In this document: piece after piece, positions 1-9,089 of the stretch
Layout: each line of letters opens with the position of its first letter
How positions within the stretch are numbered: the first letter of the stretch is position 1
The notes under the pieces: model-generated
Database searches by the model: none
Told to the model about the DNA's origin: nothing
Seen by the model: the letters and a program-made list of their open reading frames with translations, nothing else
Assembly: GCF_026427775.1 (NCBI RefSeq)
Contig: NZ_CP044532.1
Span: 4,402,001-4,466,000, forward strand
Length of the DNA stretch: 64,000 nucleotides
Direction of reading: 5' to 3'
DNA from: Arthrobacter sp. CDRTa11
GTDB taxonomy: Bacteria > Actinomycetota > Actinomycetes > Actinomycetales > Micrococcaceae
Program-made: the position numbers and the translations under genes

Positions 1-1
1 C

Positions 2-499
2 GGCTTCGGCGAAATCAACCTCCCCGCCGTCCAGTCCGGCTCCTCCATCATGCCCGGCAAGATCAACCCCGTCATCCCGGAAGTAGTCTCCCAGGTCGCC
101 TACGAAGTGATCGGCAACGACGTCACCATCACCATGGCCGCCGAAGCCGGACAACTCCAACTCAACGCCTTCGAACCCATCATCGTCCACAGCCTCCACA
201 AGAGCATCTCCCACCTCCAGGCAGCCTGCACCACCCTCACCGCACGCTGCATCCGAGGCATCACCGCCAACACCGAACACCTGCGCCTGACCGTCCAACA
301 ATCCATCGGCCTGGTCACCGCACTAAACCCGCACCTGGGCTACACCACGGCCACCGCCATCGCCCAGGAAGCACTCGCCACCGGCAAAGGCGTCGCCGAA
401 CTCGTCCTCGAACACGGACTGCTCACCGACGCGCAGCTCCAAGAACTCCTCAGCCCCGAACGCCTGGCAAACCTCACCAAAGAACCCAACCAGCAGTAG
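2..499 (+). CDS. aspA: Aspartate ammonia-lyase, C-terminal part (5' end outside window)
   Basis: Aspartase converts L-aspartate to fumarate and ammonia in the cytoplasm. The open frame enters from the left edge at base 2, so only the last 165 residues are present. The fumarase/aspartase signature GSSIMPGKINP lies at the window start (about bases 38-70); its GSS loop carries the catalytic serine in this superfamily. The helical tail contains CIRGITAN and SIGLVTALNPHLGY, which look like aspartase rather than class II fumarase. Fumarase remains the alternative. It ends in TAG at 499; no hairpin is obvious directly after it, and a small winged-helix gene follows. Confidence 0.85.
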   Translation, partial: GFGEINLPAVQSGSSIMPGKINPVIPEVVSQVAYEVIGNDVTITMAAEAGQLQLNAFEPIIVHSLHKSISHLQAACTTLTARCIRGITANTEHLRLTVQQSIGLVTALNPHLGYTTATAIAQEALATGKGVAELVLEHGLLTDAQLQELLSPERLANLTKEPNQQ

Positions 500-684
500 T
501 CCCCACCCAGCACCACCCGCAGACCCTGCCCTACCCGGGAAGAGGGGCACACCGACGTGCCCAAATTCCCCTCTGAATGAGACAGAAAGAGAGCCCGCTG
601 TGCCGGTCCGCCACCCCAGGCACCACCGGCACAGCGACCCTCGCCACTGCTTTGCCTCTTCAACCCCATGAAAGGCCTTGGAAA

Positions 685-984
685 ATGACCGTTGAGCTCC
701 AAAACCCTGCCACCGCGCACCGCACGCGGAACGACGACGCCCGCAGGAAAGAAGAACGGCGCCGTCCGATCAGATCCCAAATCATCGACTACCTTGCCAG
801 CAACGGCGCCAGCAAGGTGGCAGATATCAGCAGCGACATCGTCTGCTCCCGCGATTGTGTGAGGTACCACCTCGCAGCGCTTGAGAAGGCGGCGATCGTC
901 CGTTCCAACATTTCCCCGGGAACCCGGGAGGGGTTTACGCCCTTCTACGCCCTCACCCCCGCCGCGGCCAGCGTCCGCGTTTAG
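685..984 (+). CDS. Small winged-helix (ArsR/MarR-like) DNA-binding protein
   Basis: A 99-residue protein of basic N-terminus followed by a helix-turn-helix: RRPIRSQIIDYLASNG (helix 1), ADISSDIVCSRDCVRYHLAAL (HTH recognition region) and a short wing ending FTPFYALTP. This layout is that of winged-helix regulators that separate two helices with a 'DISSDI...VRYHL' turn. I chose ATG 685 because AAAGG stands at 671-675; the frame is open upstream to 577 but the extra residues look non-coding. No sensor domain is visible, so the ligand is unknown. It lies alone between aspA and a hairpin at 1023-1059. Confidence 0.6.
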   Translation: MTVELQNPATAHRTRNDDARRKEERRRPIRSQIIDYLASNGASKVADISSDIVCSRDCVRYHLAALEKAAIVRSNISPGTREGFTPFYALTPAAASVRV

Positions 985-1022
985 CACCGCTCATAGAAAA
1001 CCAGCCGTAGAAAAACCAGCCG

Positions 1023-1059
1023 ACGACGGCGGGACCCCCAGCAGGGATCCCGCCGTCGT
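1023..1059 (+). terminator. Hairpin terminator, CGACGGCGGG family
   Basis: Perfect 12-bp arms ACGACGGCGGGA (1023-1034) and TCCCGCCGTCGT (1048-1059) separated by 13 bases, downstream of the winged-helix gene. There is only a weak T stretch after it. It is the first of eight hairpins in the window with the same stem core. Confidence 0.75.
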
Positions 1060-1114
1060 TGGCCATTTCCAGCCGAATGCAGGCGCTGGATGGATCATCC
1101 TTGTGCGGCAGAAT

Positions 1115-1128
1115 TGTTAACGCTAACA
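1115..1128. promoter_or_regulatory. LacI-type operator before the GH127 gene
   Basis: TGTTAACGCTAACA is a 14-bp palindrome with arms TGTTA/TAACA and a central CG, the usual form of a LacI/GalR operator. It lies 89 bases upstream of the GTG start of the arabinofuranosidase. The half site differs from the AGGAWAACGTT sites elsewhere in the cluster, so a different LacI-family regulator may bind here. Confidence 0.6.
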
Positions 1129-1216
1129 TCTCTTATCCCACCGCCTGGGTGCGCAGAAGACTGCGACTGTCGGCTAGAAATAGGCAGGTGGGCCGTCTCA
1201 AGGGAGAGAGGCCAGA

Positions 1217-4200
1217 GTGCCCCTGAATCAACGTGCAATCTCGATCACCAGCGTGATCATGCTGGTGGGAGGATTAATTTCCATGACTTTGCCCGCCGCC
1301 GCGGCGGAAACATCATTGGACGACAGCAAAGTCCTTGAGCTGCCCTTCGAAGGGAACCTTACGGATGTAGGCCCCAAGGCAAATGCGGTTTCCATGCAGA
1401 AGGGAACTGCGGCATATAGCACCGGCCTGGCCGGGCAGGCTTTCAATTTCAACGGCTCCAATGCCGTGAACCTCGGCACTGCCGCGCATCTGCAGCCCTC
1501 GAACCTGAGCGTTTCGTTCTGGTTCAAGCCGAATGCGGCAATGGCCGGCGAGCAGGTGTTCACCTGGAACAAGCAGGCCTATAACTCGGATGGGTGGTAC
1601 CTGACCTCCGAAAGCAACACCACTCCGCTGGCCCTCTCCATCGGACCTTCCACCGGCCAGCCCTACAAGGTGGCCGTTGACGCACCCCGCGCCAGCTTCT
1701 TTCCCACCGACCAGTGGACCCACATCGTGGCCACCTACGACAAGGCGACCAAGAACGTCGCCATCTACCGCAACGGCGTCCGCCAGTCAGCCATCGTGAA
1801 ATTCCCGGTTACAGGGACCGCCACCGGCGTCCTCGGCTCCGAGAGCACCACCACCAAGACCCTCGGCTACAACGGGCCCCTCTACAACGGTGCTCACCTC
1901 AACGGCCTGCTGGACGACTACACCGTCTACGACGGCGTCGCTTCCACTACCGATGTTGTGGCCCTCACCAAGGCACACAACCCCGGCTTTGACGCTAGCT
2001 CCGTTGCGCAGTCAGACCTCGATGCAGTCACCGTCCCGCCCACCGCAAGCACCAACTTCACCGTCCCGCTGGAGGGTTCCAGGGGAACCAGCATCAGCTG
2101 GGAGTCATCCAATTCTGCGATCATCGCGATCAGCGGGGGCGCAGCAACCGTCACACCGCCAAGCAGCTCACCCGTCACAGTGGCTCTCACGGCAACAGGC
2201 ACCTATGGAGGAAGCAATCCCGTGACCAAAACATTCAACGTCCAGGTACTCCCGGAGGGCCTCGAATCCTCGGTCTACCTGCTCGAGGCCGGCCTCAGCG
2301 ACGTCACCGTCGAGGACCCCTACCTGGTGAACGGCAACCAGAAAACCATCAGCTACCTGCTCAGCCTGGACCCGGAGAAGTTCCTCTTCTCCTTCTACAA
2401 GCAGGCAGGGCTTACACCGACGACGGCGGCCGGTTACGGCGGCTGGGAGCGCGAGACCGGCACGCGGTTCCAGGGCCACTTCTTCGGCCACTACATCTCA
2501 GCCCTCTCGCAGGCGTACTCCACCACCACCGACCCGACAACGAAGTCTGCGCTGCTCGCGAAGCTGACGTCCGCCGTCGACGGTTTGAAGCGGTGCCAGG
2601 ACGCGTACGCGGCCAAAGATCCAGCCAATGCGGGCTTCGTCTCGCCCTTCCCCGTGACATACCTGCCGTCGGGCGCCGACGGCCTGCTGGTTCCGTTCTA
2701 CAACCTGCACAAGGTTGTGGCCGGCCTGCTCGAGGCCCATGACAACGCCCCGGGCACCGTGTCCGCTACAGCCTTGTCCGTCGCTGACGGGTTCGGCACC
2801 TGGATCACCAACTGGGCCGGACGCCAGGCCAACCCCGCCGCACTGCTGAACACCGAGTACGGCGGCATGAACGAGGCCCTGTACGAGCTCTACAGCGTCA
2901 CCGAGAAGCCCGCCCACAAGCGGGCAGCCGAGTACTTCGATGAAATCACGCTGTTCCAGAAGCTTGCCGCCGGCCAGGACGTCCTCAACGGGCTCCACGC
3001 GAATACCACCATTCCTAAGCTCATCGGCGCCCTCAAGCGCTACACCGTCTTCACGGACAATCCACGGCTCTACGCCACACTGACGGATGCCGAGAAGTCC
3101 AACCTGAACATGTACCGCACAGCGGCCGAAAACTTCTGGCCCATAGTGCATGACCACCACACCTACGCCAACGGCGGCAACAGCCAGTCCGAGCACTTCC
3201 ATGCCCCGGACACGCTCCACCAGTATGCAACCAACGGCCAGACCACCGGTTACGGGGAAAACTCAACCTCGGAGGGCTGCAACGAGTACAACATGCTCAA
3301 GCTCTCCCGTGCGCTGTTCCAGGTAACGAAGGACGTGAAGTACGCCGACTACTACGAGTCCGCGTTCATCAACTCCGTCCTGCCGGTCCAGAACCCGGAG
3401 ACCGGCATGGTGACCTACTTCCAGCCGATGGCCGCCGGTTATGCCAAGGTCTTCGGGCACGAGCAGGACGAGTTCTGGTGCGATCACGGAACCGGCATCG
3501 AAAGCTTCACCAAGCTCGGGGACTCGATCTATTTTGAAGACACAAGCTCGGTGTATGTGAACCAGTTCCGCTCGTCCGTCCTCCGCTCGGCAGGCCATAA
3601 CCTGAAGCTGACGCAGAGGGCTGACGTGCCCAACAAGGAGACCGTCACGCTGCAGGTTGCCGGACTCGACGGCGGCGCCGTGGCTGACGGAACCAGTATC
3701 AGGCTGCGGATCCCGTCCTGGGTCAACGGAGCACCAACGCTCAGCATCAACGGAGTTGTCACCGACATCGCGCCGCTCACATCGGCAGGCTACGTGGTGG
3801 TCCCGATTGCTGCAGGAGACGCGATTTCCTACACGATGCCCGCCAAGGTCACGGTGGACGACGAAACCGAGAACGCCAACTGGGTGGCCTTCAAGTACGG
3901 TCCGGTGCTGCTTGCCACCGAGCTGAACCGGAACAACGTGGACGCTGCCTACACCGCCGGCGTCCTCGTCCGGATGAGCACCGCAGACAAGACGGTTAAT
4001 TCGAACGTCGTCGTCCAGGATGCAGTGGCCTGGAAGGCCGGCATTGAAAACAACCTCGTCCGCAGCGAAAACGGCGTGAACGCAAACGGTGTCGAAACCA
4101 TGCGGTTCTCCCTCAGGAACGTGGATACGGCGTCGGCCGCCCTGGCTTTCGAGCCGTATTACAGCCTGTACAACGCCCGCTACGCCATCTACATGACCCT

Positions 4201-5362
4201 CGTCCAGCCCGATTCCGCCGAAGCGCAGGCGCTGATCCGGCGGGAGAAGGAGCAACTCCGGATCGACGAGACCACCATTGATTCGCTGACTTCCTTCGAT
4301 AACAACAACAGCGAAGCGGACAAGAACTACAAGTACAACAAGTCCGGCGTAGGCACCCATCTGGGGCAGCCGTACCGGGACGGGCAGCGGGCCACCGACG
4401 CCTACTTCCAGTACGACATGATCGTTGACCCGGCACTGGCCAAGAACTACCTCGGCGTCCGCTACTTCGGGGGCGATAACGGCCGGACCTTCGATGTGTA
4501 CCTCAACGACGTCCTGCTCAAGCACGAGGTGATCACCAACGCCAACGGCGCCACCAGCTGGTACATCCAGTACGACCAGATCCCGCAGGCTGTCCTGGAC
4601 GGCATCGCGGCCAAGGACAGTTACAAGCGGGACCAGAACGGCAACTACGTGCTGGACGCCAACGGCGCCAAGATCCCCGTGGTCACCGTCCGTTTCCAGG
4701 GCAACGGCATCAGTTTCGTGGGCGGTGTCTACGGCGTCTACACAACGACGACCAACACCTTCGACACCAACGCTGAGCTCAAGGCACTCACCTCCGACAC
4801 CGGTGTGCTGAGCCCGGCGCTGGCGGCCGGTGTTCATTCCTACACGCTGACGGTGCCGACGGACGCCACGACTGTGGCTCTGGACACCGATCCTGCAGCA
4901 GCGAGCGGACTGGTCACCATCGGCGACATCCTGATCGATGACACCAAACCGCGCAGCATACCCCTGGATGCCGGCACGGAACCAACGAACATCGTGCTGA
5001 CGTCATACGCACAGGATCACGTCACGAAGGTGAGTTACCAGATTGCCATCGTCCGCGCAGAGCCCGAACCCGCACTGGCCCTGACCGTCACAGCCACCAC
5101 CCAATGCGTGAAGGGCAAGGCAGTCCTCTCGGTCGAGGTTCGGAATGACGAGGCGGTTCCCATGTCGCTGACGCTCACTTCCCCCTACGGCCAGAAGTCG
5201 GTCAAGGCATTGAAGCCCGGCAAGAAGGCAGCCCAAACGTTCACCACGAACGCGGCCTCGATCCCTGCCGGCGCTGTCCGCGTCGCGGCCACCGCAACCC
5301 TTGACGGTGTGCCGGTCTCCCATACCGCCGATGTGGACTTTCCGGGGCTCACCTGCGGGTAA
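1217..5362 (+). CDS. Secreted multidomain GH127/GH146-type beta-L-arabinofuranosidase
   Basis: A 1381-residue exported enzyme predicted to remove beta-L-arabinofuranose from plant glycans. Start is GTG 1217 with AGGGAGAG at 1201-1208. Residues 1-30 form a signal peptide ending PAAAAE. Residues about 38-255 are a LamG/concanavalin-like domain, about 265-350 an Ig-like domain, about 355-1000 the DUF1680 (GH127/GH146) alpha/alpha barrel, then beta-rich tail domains. Glu686 and Cys688 in SEGCNEYN fit the zinc ligands ExC, and Cys755 in FWCDHGTG fits the catalytic cysteine. The family normally reads CC here; the second cysteine, a zinc ligand, is Asp756. A LacI operator precedes the gene and a strong hairpin follows. 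Confidence 0.85.
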   Translation: MPLNQRAISITSVIMLVGGLISMTLPAAAAETSLDDSKVLELPFEGNLTDVGPKANAVSMQKGTAAYSTGLAGQAFNFNGSNAVNLGTAAHLQPSNLSVSFWFKPNAAMAGEQVFTWNKQAYNSDGWYLTSESNTTPLALSIGPSTGQPYKVAVDAPRASFFPTDQWTHIVATYDKATKNVAIYRNGVRQSAIVKFPVTGTATGVLGSESTTTKTLGYNGPLYNGAHLNGLLDDYTVYDGVASTTDVVALTKAHNPGFDASSVAQSDLDAVTVPPTASTNFTVPLEGSRGTSISWESSNSAIIAISGGAATVTPPSSSPVTVALTATGTYGGSNPVTKTFNVQVLPEGLESSVYLLEAGLSDVTVEDPYLVNGNQKTISYLLSLDPEKFLFSFYKQAGLTPTTAAGYGGWERETGTRFQGHFFGHYISALSQAYSTTTDPTTKSALLAKLTSAVDGLKRCQDAYAAKDPANAGFVSPFPVTYLPSGADGLLVPFYNLHKVVAGLLEAHDNAPGTVSATALSVADGFGTWITNWAGRQANPAALLNTEYGGMNEALYELYSVTEKPAHKRAAEYFDEITLFQKLAAGQDVLNGLHANTTIPKLIGALKRYTVFTDNPRLYATLTDAEKSNLNMYRTAAENFWPIVHDHHTYANGGNSQSEHFHAPDTLHQYATNGQTTGYGENSTSEGCNEYNMLKLSRALFQVTKDVKYADYYESAFINSVLPVQNPETGMVTYFQPMAAGYAKVFGHEQDEFWCDHGTGIESFTKLGDSIYFEDTSSVYVNQFRSSVLRSAGHNLKLTQRADVPNKETVTLQVAGLDGGAVADGTSIRLRIPSWVNGAPTLSINGVVTDIAPLTSAGYVVVPIAAGDAISYTMPAKVTVDDETENANWVAFKYGPVLLATELNRNNVDAAYTAGVLVRMSTADKTVNSNVVVQDAVAWKAGIENNLVRSENGVNANGVETMRFSLRNVDTASAALAFEPYYSLYNARYAIYMTLVQPDSAEAQALIRREKEQLRIDETTIDSLTSFDNNNSEADKNYKYNKSGVGTHLGQPYRDGQRATDAYFQYDMIVDPALAKNYLGVRYFGGDNGRTFDVYLNDVLLKHEVITNANGATSWYIQYDQIPQAVLDGIAAKDSYKRDQNGNYVLDANGAKIPVVTVRFQGNGISFVGGVYGVYTTTTNTFDTNAELKALTSDTGVLSPALAAGVHSYTLTVPTDATTVALDTDPAAASGLVTIGDILIDDTKPRSIPLDAGTEPTNIVLTSYAQDHVTKVSYQIAIVRAEPEPALALTVTATTQCVKGKAVLSVEVRNDEAVPMSLTLTSPYGQKSVKALKPGKKAAQTFTTNAASIPAGAVRVAATATLDGVPVSHTADVDFPGLTCG

Positions 5363-5373
5363 ACATGGAACCG

Positions 5374-5408
5374 GGAACGACGACGGCGGGTCACGCCGTC
5401 GTCGTTCC
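5374..5408 (+). terminator. Hairpin terminator, CGACGGCGGG family
   Basis: 15-bp arms GGAACGACGACGGCG (5374-5388) and CGCCGTCGTCGTTCC (5394-5408) with a five-base loop, 11 bases after the arabinofuranosidase stop codon. Confidence 0.85.
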
Positions 5409-5512
5409 TCCTGCCCTGCTGGAGGTGATGCCATCGTTCAGGGCTTGCGCCGGGAAACGGAAGAAGAGCCGGGAAATATTCATGGCGGTTCTGCACCATT
5501 CCGTCCTGCATA

Positions 5513-5558
5513 TTGACTCGCCGTGATGCATCCCCCATTATTGGGGATAACGTTTTCC
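5513..5558 (+). promoter_or_regulatory. SigA-type promoter with overlapping LacI operator
   Basis: TTGACT (5513-5518), a 17-base spacer and CATTAT (5536-5541) form a housekeeping-type promoter. GGATAACGTTTTCC (5545-5558), a near-perfect palindrome around AACGTT, lies where transcription should start, the classical place for repression. It controls the ABC importer operon that begins at 5624. The same operator type recurs at 15302, 20238 and 20272. Confidence 0.7.
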
Positions 5559-5623
5559 TACCTACCCCAATGACGTCGGCGGCAACGGTGCCGGCAGGGA
5601 AAACCTTTTCTCCAAGGAGCATC

Positions 5624-6973
5624 ATGAAAGTTATGAAGCGTTTACTGACGGGCGTGGCGGTCCTGACGACGGCGGCCACCCTGGCGGCATGCGGCGGCGC
5701 CGCCCCCACGCCGTCGGCCTCAAGCACCGCAGATGCCGGCATTGCAGGCACTGACGACAAGCCCATCACGCTCGAATACTGGGGCTGGGCCAAGGGCACG
5801 GGCGAACAGGTCAAGCTGTTCAATGCGGCCCACAAAAACGTGCAAATCAAGTTCACCGAGGTCAAGGGCGGCAGCGACGCCCTGAACGGCCTGCGCAACG
5901 CCGCCTCCGCGGGCAACGCCCCGGACCTCCACCAGGGAATCCAGGACTGGGTGGTCCCCCTGGTGGCGGAGAACATCATCACGGACATCACCGACTGGGT
6001 TACCCCCGCTGAGAAGGAGTTCAAGGCCTCCGCCTTCAAGTCCTCCCAGGTGAACGGCAAGAACTACATTGTGCCGAACGCGCAGGCGCCCCAGTTCTTC
6101 GTCTACCAGACCCCCGTCTATGACAAGCTGGGCCTCAAACCCCCCAAGACCATGGAGGAGTTTGCGGACCAGGGCAAGGTCCTGGGAGCCGCAGGCCACA
6201 AACTGACCAACATGGCAGGCGAGGACCCCTCCACGCTGGTGAACTGGGCCTGGCAGGCCGGGGCCTCCTGGTACAAGGTGGACGGCGACTCCTGGAAGAT
6301 CAATTTCCTGGACGATGCCACCCTCGAGGCAGCAGACATAACGCAGAGGCTCATCGACGAAGACGCCATCTCCACGCAGACCTTCGCCGACTACGCCGCC
6401 GTCCAGCAGATGTACGACAAGGCAAACACGGCCACACGCCACATCTATACCTGGTCCACCAACGGCATGGTCAACAACTTCAAGGAATCCTTCGGCAACT
6501 GGGCTGCAGCCCCGATCCCGGAATTCAGCACCGGCGGCAAGGCCAACGTCAGCCCCATTGGCGGCACGTTCGTCACTGATCAGTCCAAGAGCAAGAAGGC
6601 GGCAGCCGAGGCAGCCGTCTGGCTGGCCACCAACAAGGAATCCGTCACGCTGGCCGCAGACCCCATCAAGGGTTCCTCGGCGTTCCCCGCCGTAGCTGAC
6701 TCCGATGCCTATGTCGCCAACATGCTGCCGGAAAAGCTCTTCGGCGCCAACCACGCCCAGGCCGTCAAGGTGGCAACCCAGGCGTCCAAGGACATCGCAG
6801 GGGACTGGACCTACGGCCCCAACTACACCGCGATGTACACGGAAATGGCTGATGGCTGGGCCAAGGTCATCACCAAGCAGCAGAAGGTTACCGACCTTCT
6901 CGAACACATGCAGGAATGGACGGTGAATGACCTGAAAAAGAAGGGCATCAACGTCGTCGACGGGTCCAAGTAG
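5624..6973 (+). CDS. Sugar ABC transporter substrate-binding lipoprotein
   Basis: A 449-residue solute-binding protein of the carbohydrate uptake (CUT1, MalE/UgpB-like) class. Start ATG 5624 follows AAGGAG at 5614-5619. The signal peptide ends in the lipobox LAAC (TLAACGG), so the protein is anchored to the outer face of the membrane. The N-terminal core LEYWGWAKGTGEQVKLFN and the later WSTNG and PIGGTF regions fit the SBP_bac_1 fold. Its operon continues with two permeases, a dehydrogenase and a GH43 enzyme, so the ligand is probably a xylose- or arabinose-containing oligosaccharide. No ATPase is encoded; a shared MsmK-type ATPase elsewhere is expected. Confidence 0.9.
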   Translation: MKVMKRLLTGVAVLTTAATLAACGGAAPTPSASSTADAGIAGTDDKPITLEYWGWAKGTGEQVKLFNAAHKNVQIKFTEVKGGSDALNGLRNAASAGNAPDLHQGIQDWVVPLVAENIITDITDWVTPAEKEFKASAFKSSQVNGKNYIVPNAQAPQFFVYQTPVYDKLGLKPPKTMEEFADQGKVLGAAGHKLTNMAGEDPSTLVNWAWQAGASWYKVDGDSWKINFLDDATLEAADITQRLIDEDAISTQTFADYAAVQQMYDKANTATRHIYTWSTNGMVNNFKESFGNWAAAPIPEFSTGGKANVSPIGGTFVTDQSKSKKAAAEAAVWLATNKESVTLAADPIKGSSAFPAVADSDAYVANMLPEKLFGANHAQAVKVATQASKDIAGDWTYGPNYTAMYTEMADGWAKVITKQQKVTDLLEHMQEWTVNDLKKKGINVVDGSK

Positions 6974-6992
6974 CCCTGCCCGTCCAGAGGGT

Positions 6993-7014
6993 GTCCCGGC
7001 CGCAGGGCCGGGAC
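6993..7014 (+). promoter_or_regulatory. Intercistronic hairpin after the binding-protein gene
   Basis: GTCCCGGCC (6993-7001) and GGCCGGGAC (7006-7014) form a perfect 9-bp stem with a GCAG loop, 19 bases after the lipoprotein stop codon and 42 bases before the permease start. There is no T run. Such hairpins often stabilise the upstream message so that binding protein exceeds permease; that role is inferred. Confidence 0.6.
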
Positions 7015-7056
7015 TCCCGGCAACGGCATCGTCACCAGAACTTTGAAGGAAGACCC

Positions 7057-8010
7057 ATGTCCACGCAGATCCTCAGGACGGAAAGTTCCGCCCCCGCACC
7101 CGCAGTTCCACGCCGGCGCATTACGTGGCGGACGCTGCTGGCGGCCAAGGGCGCTGCGTTCACCCTGCCTTTCGTCATCGGCTTCATCATCCTCTTTATC
7201 CTGCCGATTGGTTATGCAGTGGTGCAGAGCCTGTACACCGTAAAATCCTCCGGGCTGGGCCTGAGCGGGAACCAGACAGTGTTTGTTGGCCTGGACAACT
7301 TCATTGCCGCCGCCACTGATCCACGCTTTTGGGAATCCATGGGACGGGTGGCTGTCTTTGCGTGCATCCAGGTTCCCATCAAGCTGGCCATCTCACTGCT
7401 GCTGGCCCTGGGCCTTGACTACCTGAAGGGCCGGGTGGTGGCAGGGTTCCGCATTGGGCTCCTGGTTCCCTACATGATTCCGGGGATCGTGGGCACGCTG
7501 GTATGGATCTACCTCTACTCCCCCAACATCGGGCCGCTGACCGAGATCGGCAAGTTCTTCTCCCTTGACTGGAACTTCCTCTCCGAGGCCATGATGTGGC
7601 CCTCCATCGGAAACCTGCTCACGTGGGACAGCATCGGCTTCAACATGCTGATCATCTACGCATCGCTGCAGGCCATCAGCCCGGAGCTTTTCGAGGCAGC
7701 CAGGATTGACGGCGCGGGCGAAGGACGCATTGCCTTCTCCATCAAGGTTCCGTTTGTCCGCTCGGCGCTGGTCCTGACCGGCATGCTCTCCATCATCGGG
7801 CTGCTCCAGATCTTCGCGGAGCCCCTGCTGTTCCGCTCCTTTGTCCCGGAAGTGGTCACCAAGGACTACACGCCCACCCTGATGATCTTCAACCAGGCCT
7901 TCGACGCCAACAACTACAACTACGCAGCGGCACTTTCGCTGGTCTTCGCCTCTGTCATCGCCCTGGTGTCCTTCTTCTACTACAAATTCACCAACAAGCC
8001 GGAAGCCTGA
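7057..8010 (+). CDS. Sugar ABC transporter permease, MalF-type
   Basis: A 317-residue integral membrane subunit. Start ATG 7057 is set by GAAGGAAG just upstream (about 7045-7052). Six hydrophobic segments begin at FTLPFVIGFIILFILPIGYA. The cytoplasmic EAA loop that docks to the ATPase is visible as EAARIDGAGEGRIAFSIKVP near residue 215. It is followed at once by the second permease, with 3 bases between stop and start. Together with the lipoprotein at 5624 these form a CUT1-type importer without a dedicated ATPase. Confidence 0.9.
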   Translation: MSTQILRTESSAPAPAVPRRRITWRTLLAAKGAAFTLPFVIGFIILFILPIGYAVVQSLYTVKSSGLGLSGNQTVFVGLDNFIAAATDPRFWESMGRVAVFACIQVPIKLAISLLLALGLDYLKGRVVAGFRIGLLVPYMIPGIVGTLVWIYLYSPNIGPLTEIGKFFSLDWNFLSEAMMWPSIGNLLTWDSIGFNMLIIYASLQAISPELFEAARIDGAGEGRIAFSIKVPFVRSALVLTGMLSIIGLLQIFAEPLLFRSFVPEVVTKDYTPTLMIFNQAFDANNYNYAAALSLVFASVIALVSFFYYKFTNKPEA

Positions 8011-8013
8011 GCC

Positions 8014-9042
8014 ATGAGCACCACCACCCCCGCCACCAGCACAGCAGCCCAGGACGATGCGGCGCTGGCACCGGTCATCCTCCCCTCACCGTCTGAAGAA
8101 ACCGGCCACCTCTCGGCCAAGGAACGGCGCCGCGCCAAACGCCGCGCCAGCCTCACCCGCCGCGGCCTGCCGGTCGGGGCCAAGCAGAACCGAGCCACGC
8201 AGCTGCTGGTTTTGGCAGGACTGGGCCTGGCCGTCATCTACTCCGCGGGCCCCATCTGGTGGCTTATCGTCGCTTCCACCAAAGGCCAGGCGGACCTGTA
8301 CGCCTCCACCGGTTTCGAGTCACTCTGGTTCGCCGAGTTCAACCTGTGGGAGAACCTGCAGCAGATCTTTATCTACGACGAGGGCTTCTTCCTCCGCTGG
8401 ATGCTCAACTCCATCCTCTATGCGGGCGTCGGCTCCTTTGTCGGCATGATCATCTCGCTGGCCGCCGGCTACGGCCTGGCCCGCTACGAGTTCTGGGGGA
8501 AAAAGGCTGTCTTCGGTGCCGTCGTGGCATCCTTCCTCCTGCCCAGCGCACTGCTCACCATTCCGCTGTACCTCCAGTTTTCCGCCTGGGGACTCGTCGG
8601 CAGCCCGTGGGCGGTCCTGATTCCCTCGTTCATCAGCCCATTCAGCGTCTACCTGGCGAAGGTCTACATCGAAGGGGCCATCCCGCCCGAAATCCTGGAA
8701 GCAGCGCGGATTGACGGTGCCGGCGAGGTCCGCATCTTTTTCCAGGTGGTCATGCGGCTGATGACCACCGGCGCCGCCACCATCTTCCTGCTCGCCTTTG
8801 TGGGCAACTGGAACAGCTTCTTCACGCCGCTGACCATGCTGGGGGCATCCGGCAAGGAAAACTGGCCGCTCGCGCTGGGCCTCTACGCCTGGTCCGGAAA
8901 ACGCACCCTTGAAGGTGAGAGCATCGACGGGACCAGCATGCTGATCCTTGGCTCGCTCCTGGCCATCATTCCGCTCGCCGTTTTTATGATTGCCATGCAG
9001 CGCTTCTGGAAGACCGGCGTTACGCTCGGCGCCGTCAAGTAG
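8014..9042 (+). CDS. Sugar ABC transporter permease, MalG-type
   Basis: A 342-residue permease pairing with the preceding MalF-type subunit. The first 60 or so residues are a charged cytoplasmic extension (KERRRAKRRASLTRRG) longer than usual for the family. Hydrophobic segments start at LLVLAGLGLAVIYSAGPIWW. The EAA loop is EAARIDGAGEVRIFFQVVMR, and the C-terminus AMQRFWKTGVTLGAVK is typical of MalG-class proteins, which often end in GAVK. The close spacing to the upstream gene implies translational coupling. Confidence 0.9.
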   Translation: MSTTTPATSTAAQDDAALAPVILPSPSEETGHLSAKERRRAKRRASLTRRGLPVGAKQNRATQLLVLAGLGLAVIYSAGPIWWLIVASTKGQADLYASTGFESLWFAEFNLWENLQQIFIYDEGFFLRWMLNSILYAGVGSFVGMIISLAAGYGLARYEFWGKKAVFGAVVASFLLPSALLTIPLYLQFSAWGLVGSPWAVLIPSFISPFSVYLAKVYIEGAIPPEILEAARIDGAGEVRIFFQVVMRLMTTGAATIFLLAFVGNWNSFFTPLTMLGASGKENWPLALGLYAWSGKRTLEGESIDGTSMLILGSLLAIIPLAVFMIAMQRFWKTGVTLGAVK

Positions 9043-9089
9043 GCGCAGTCAAGTAACCCGCAGCCTCGAACGAAACAGAGAAAAAGACC

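Noticed and set aside
3263-4837. Minus-strand frame of 524 codons opposite the GH127 gene
   Set aside because: It mirrors the codon phase of the real gene and lacks known motifs.
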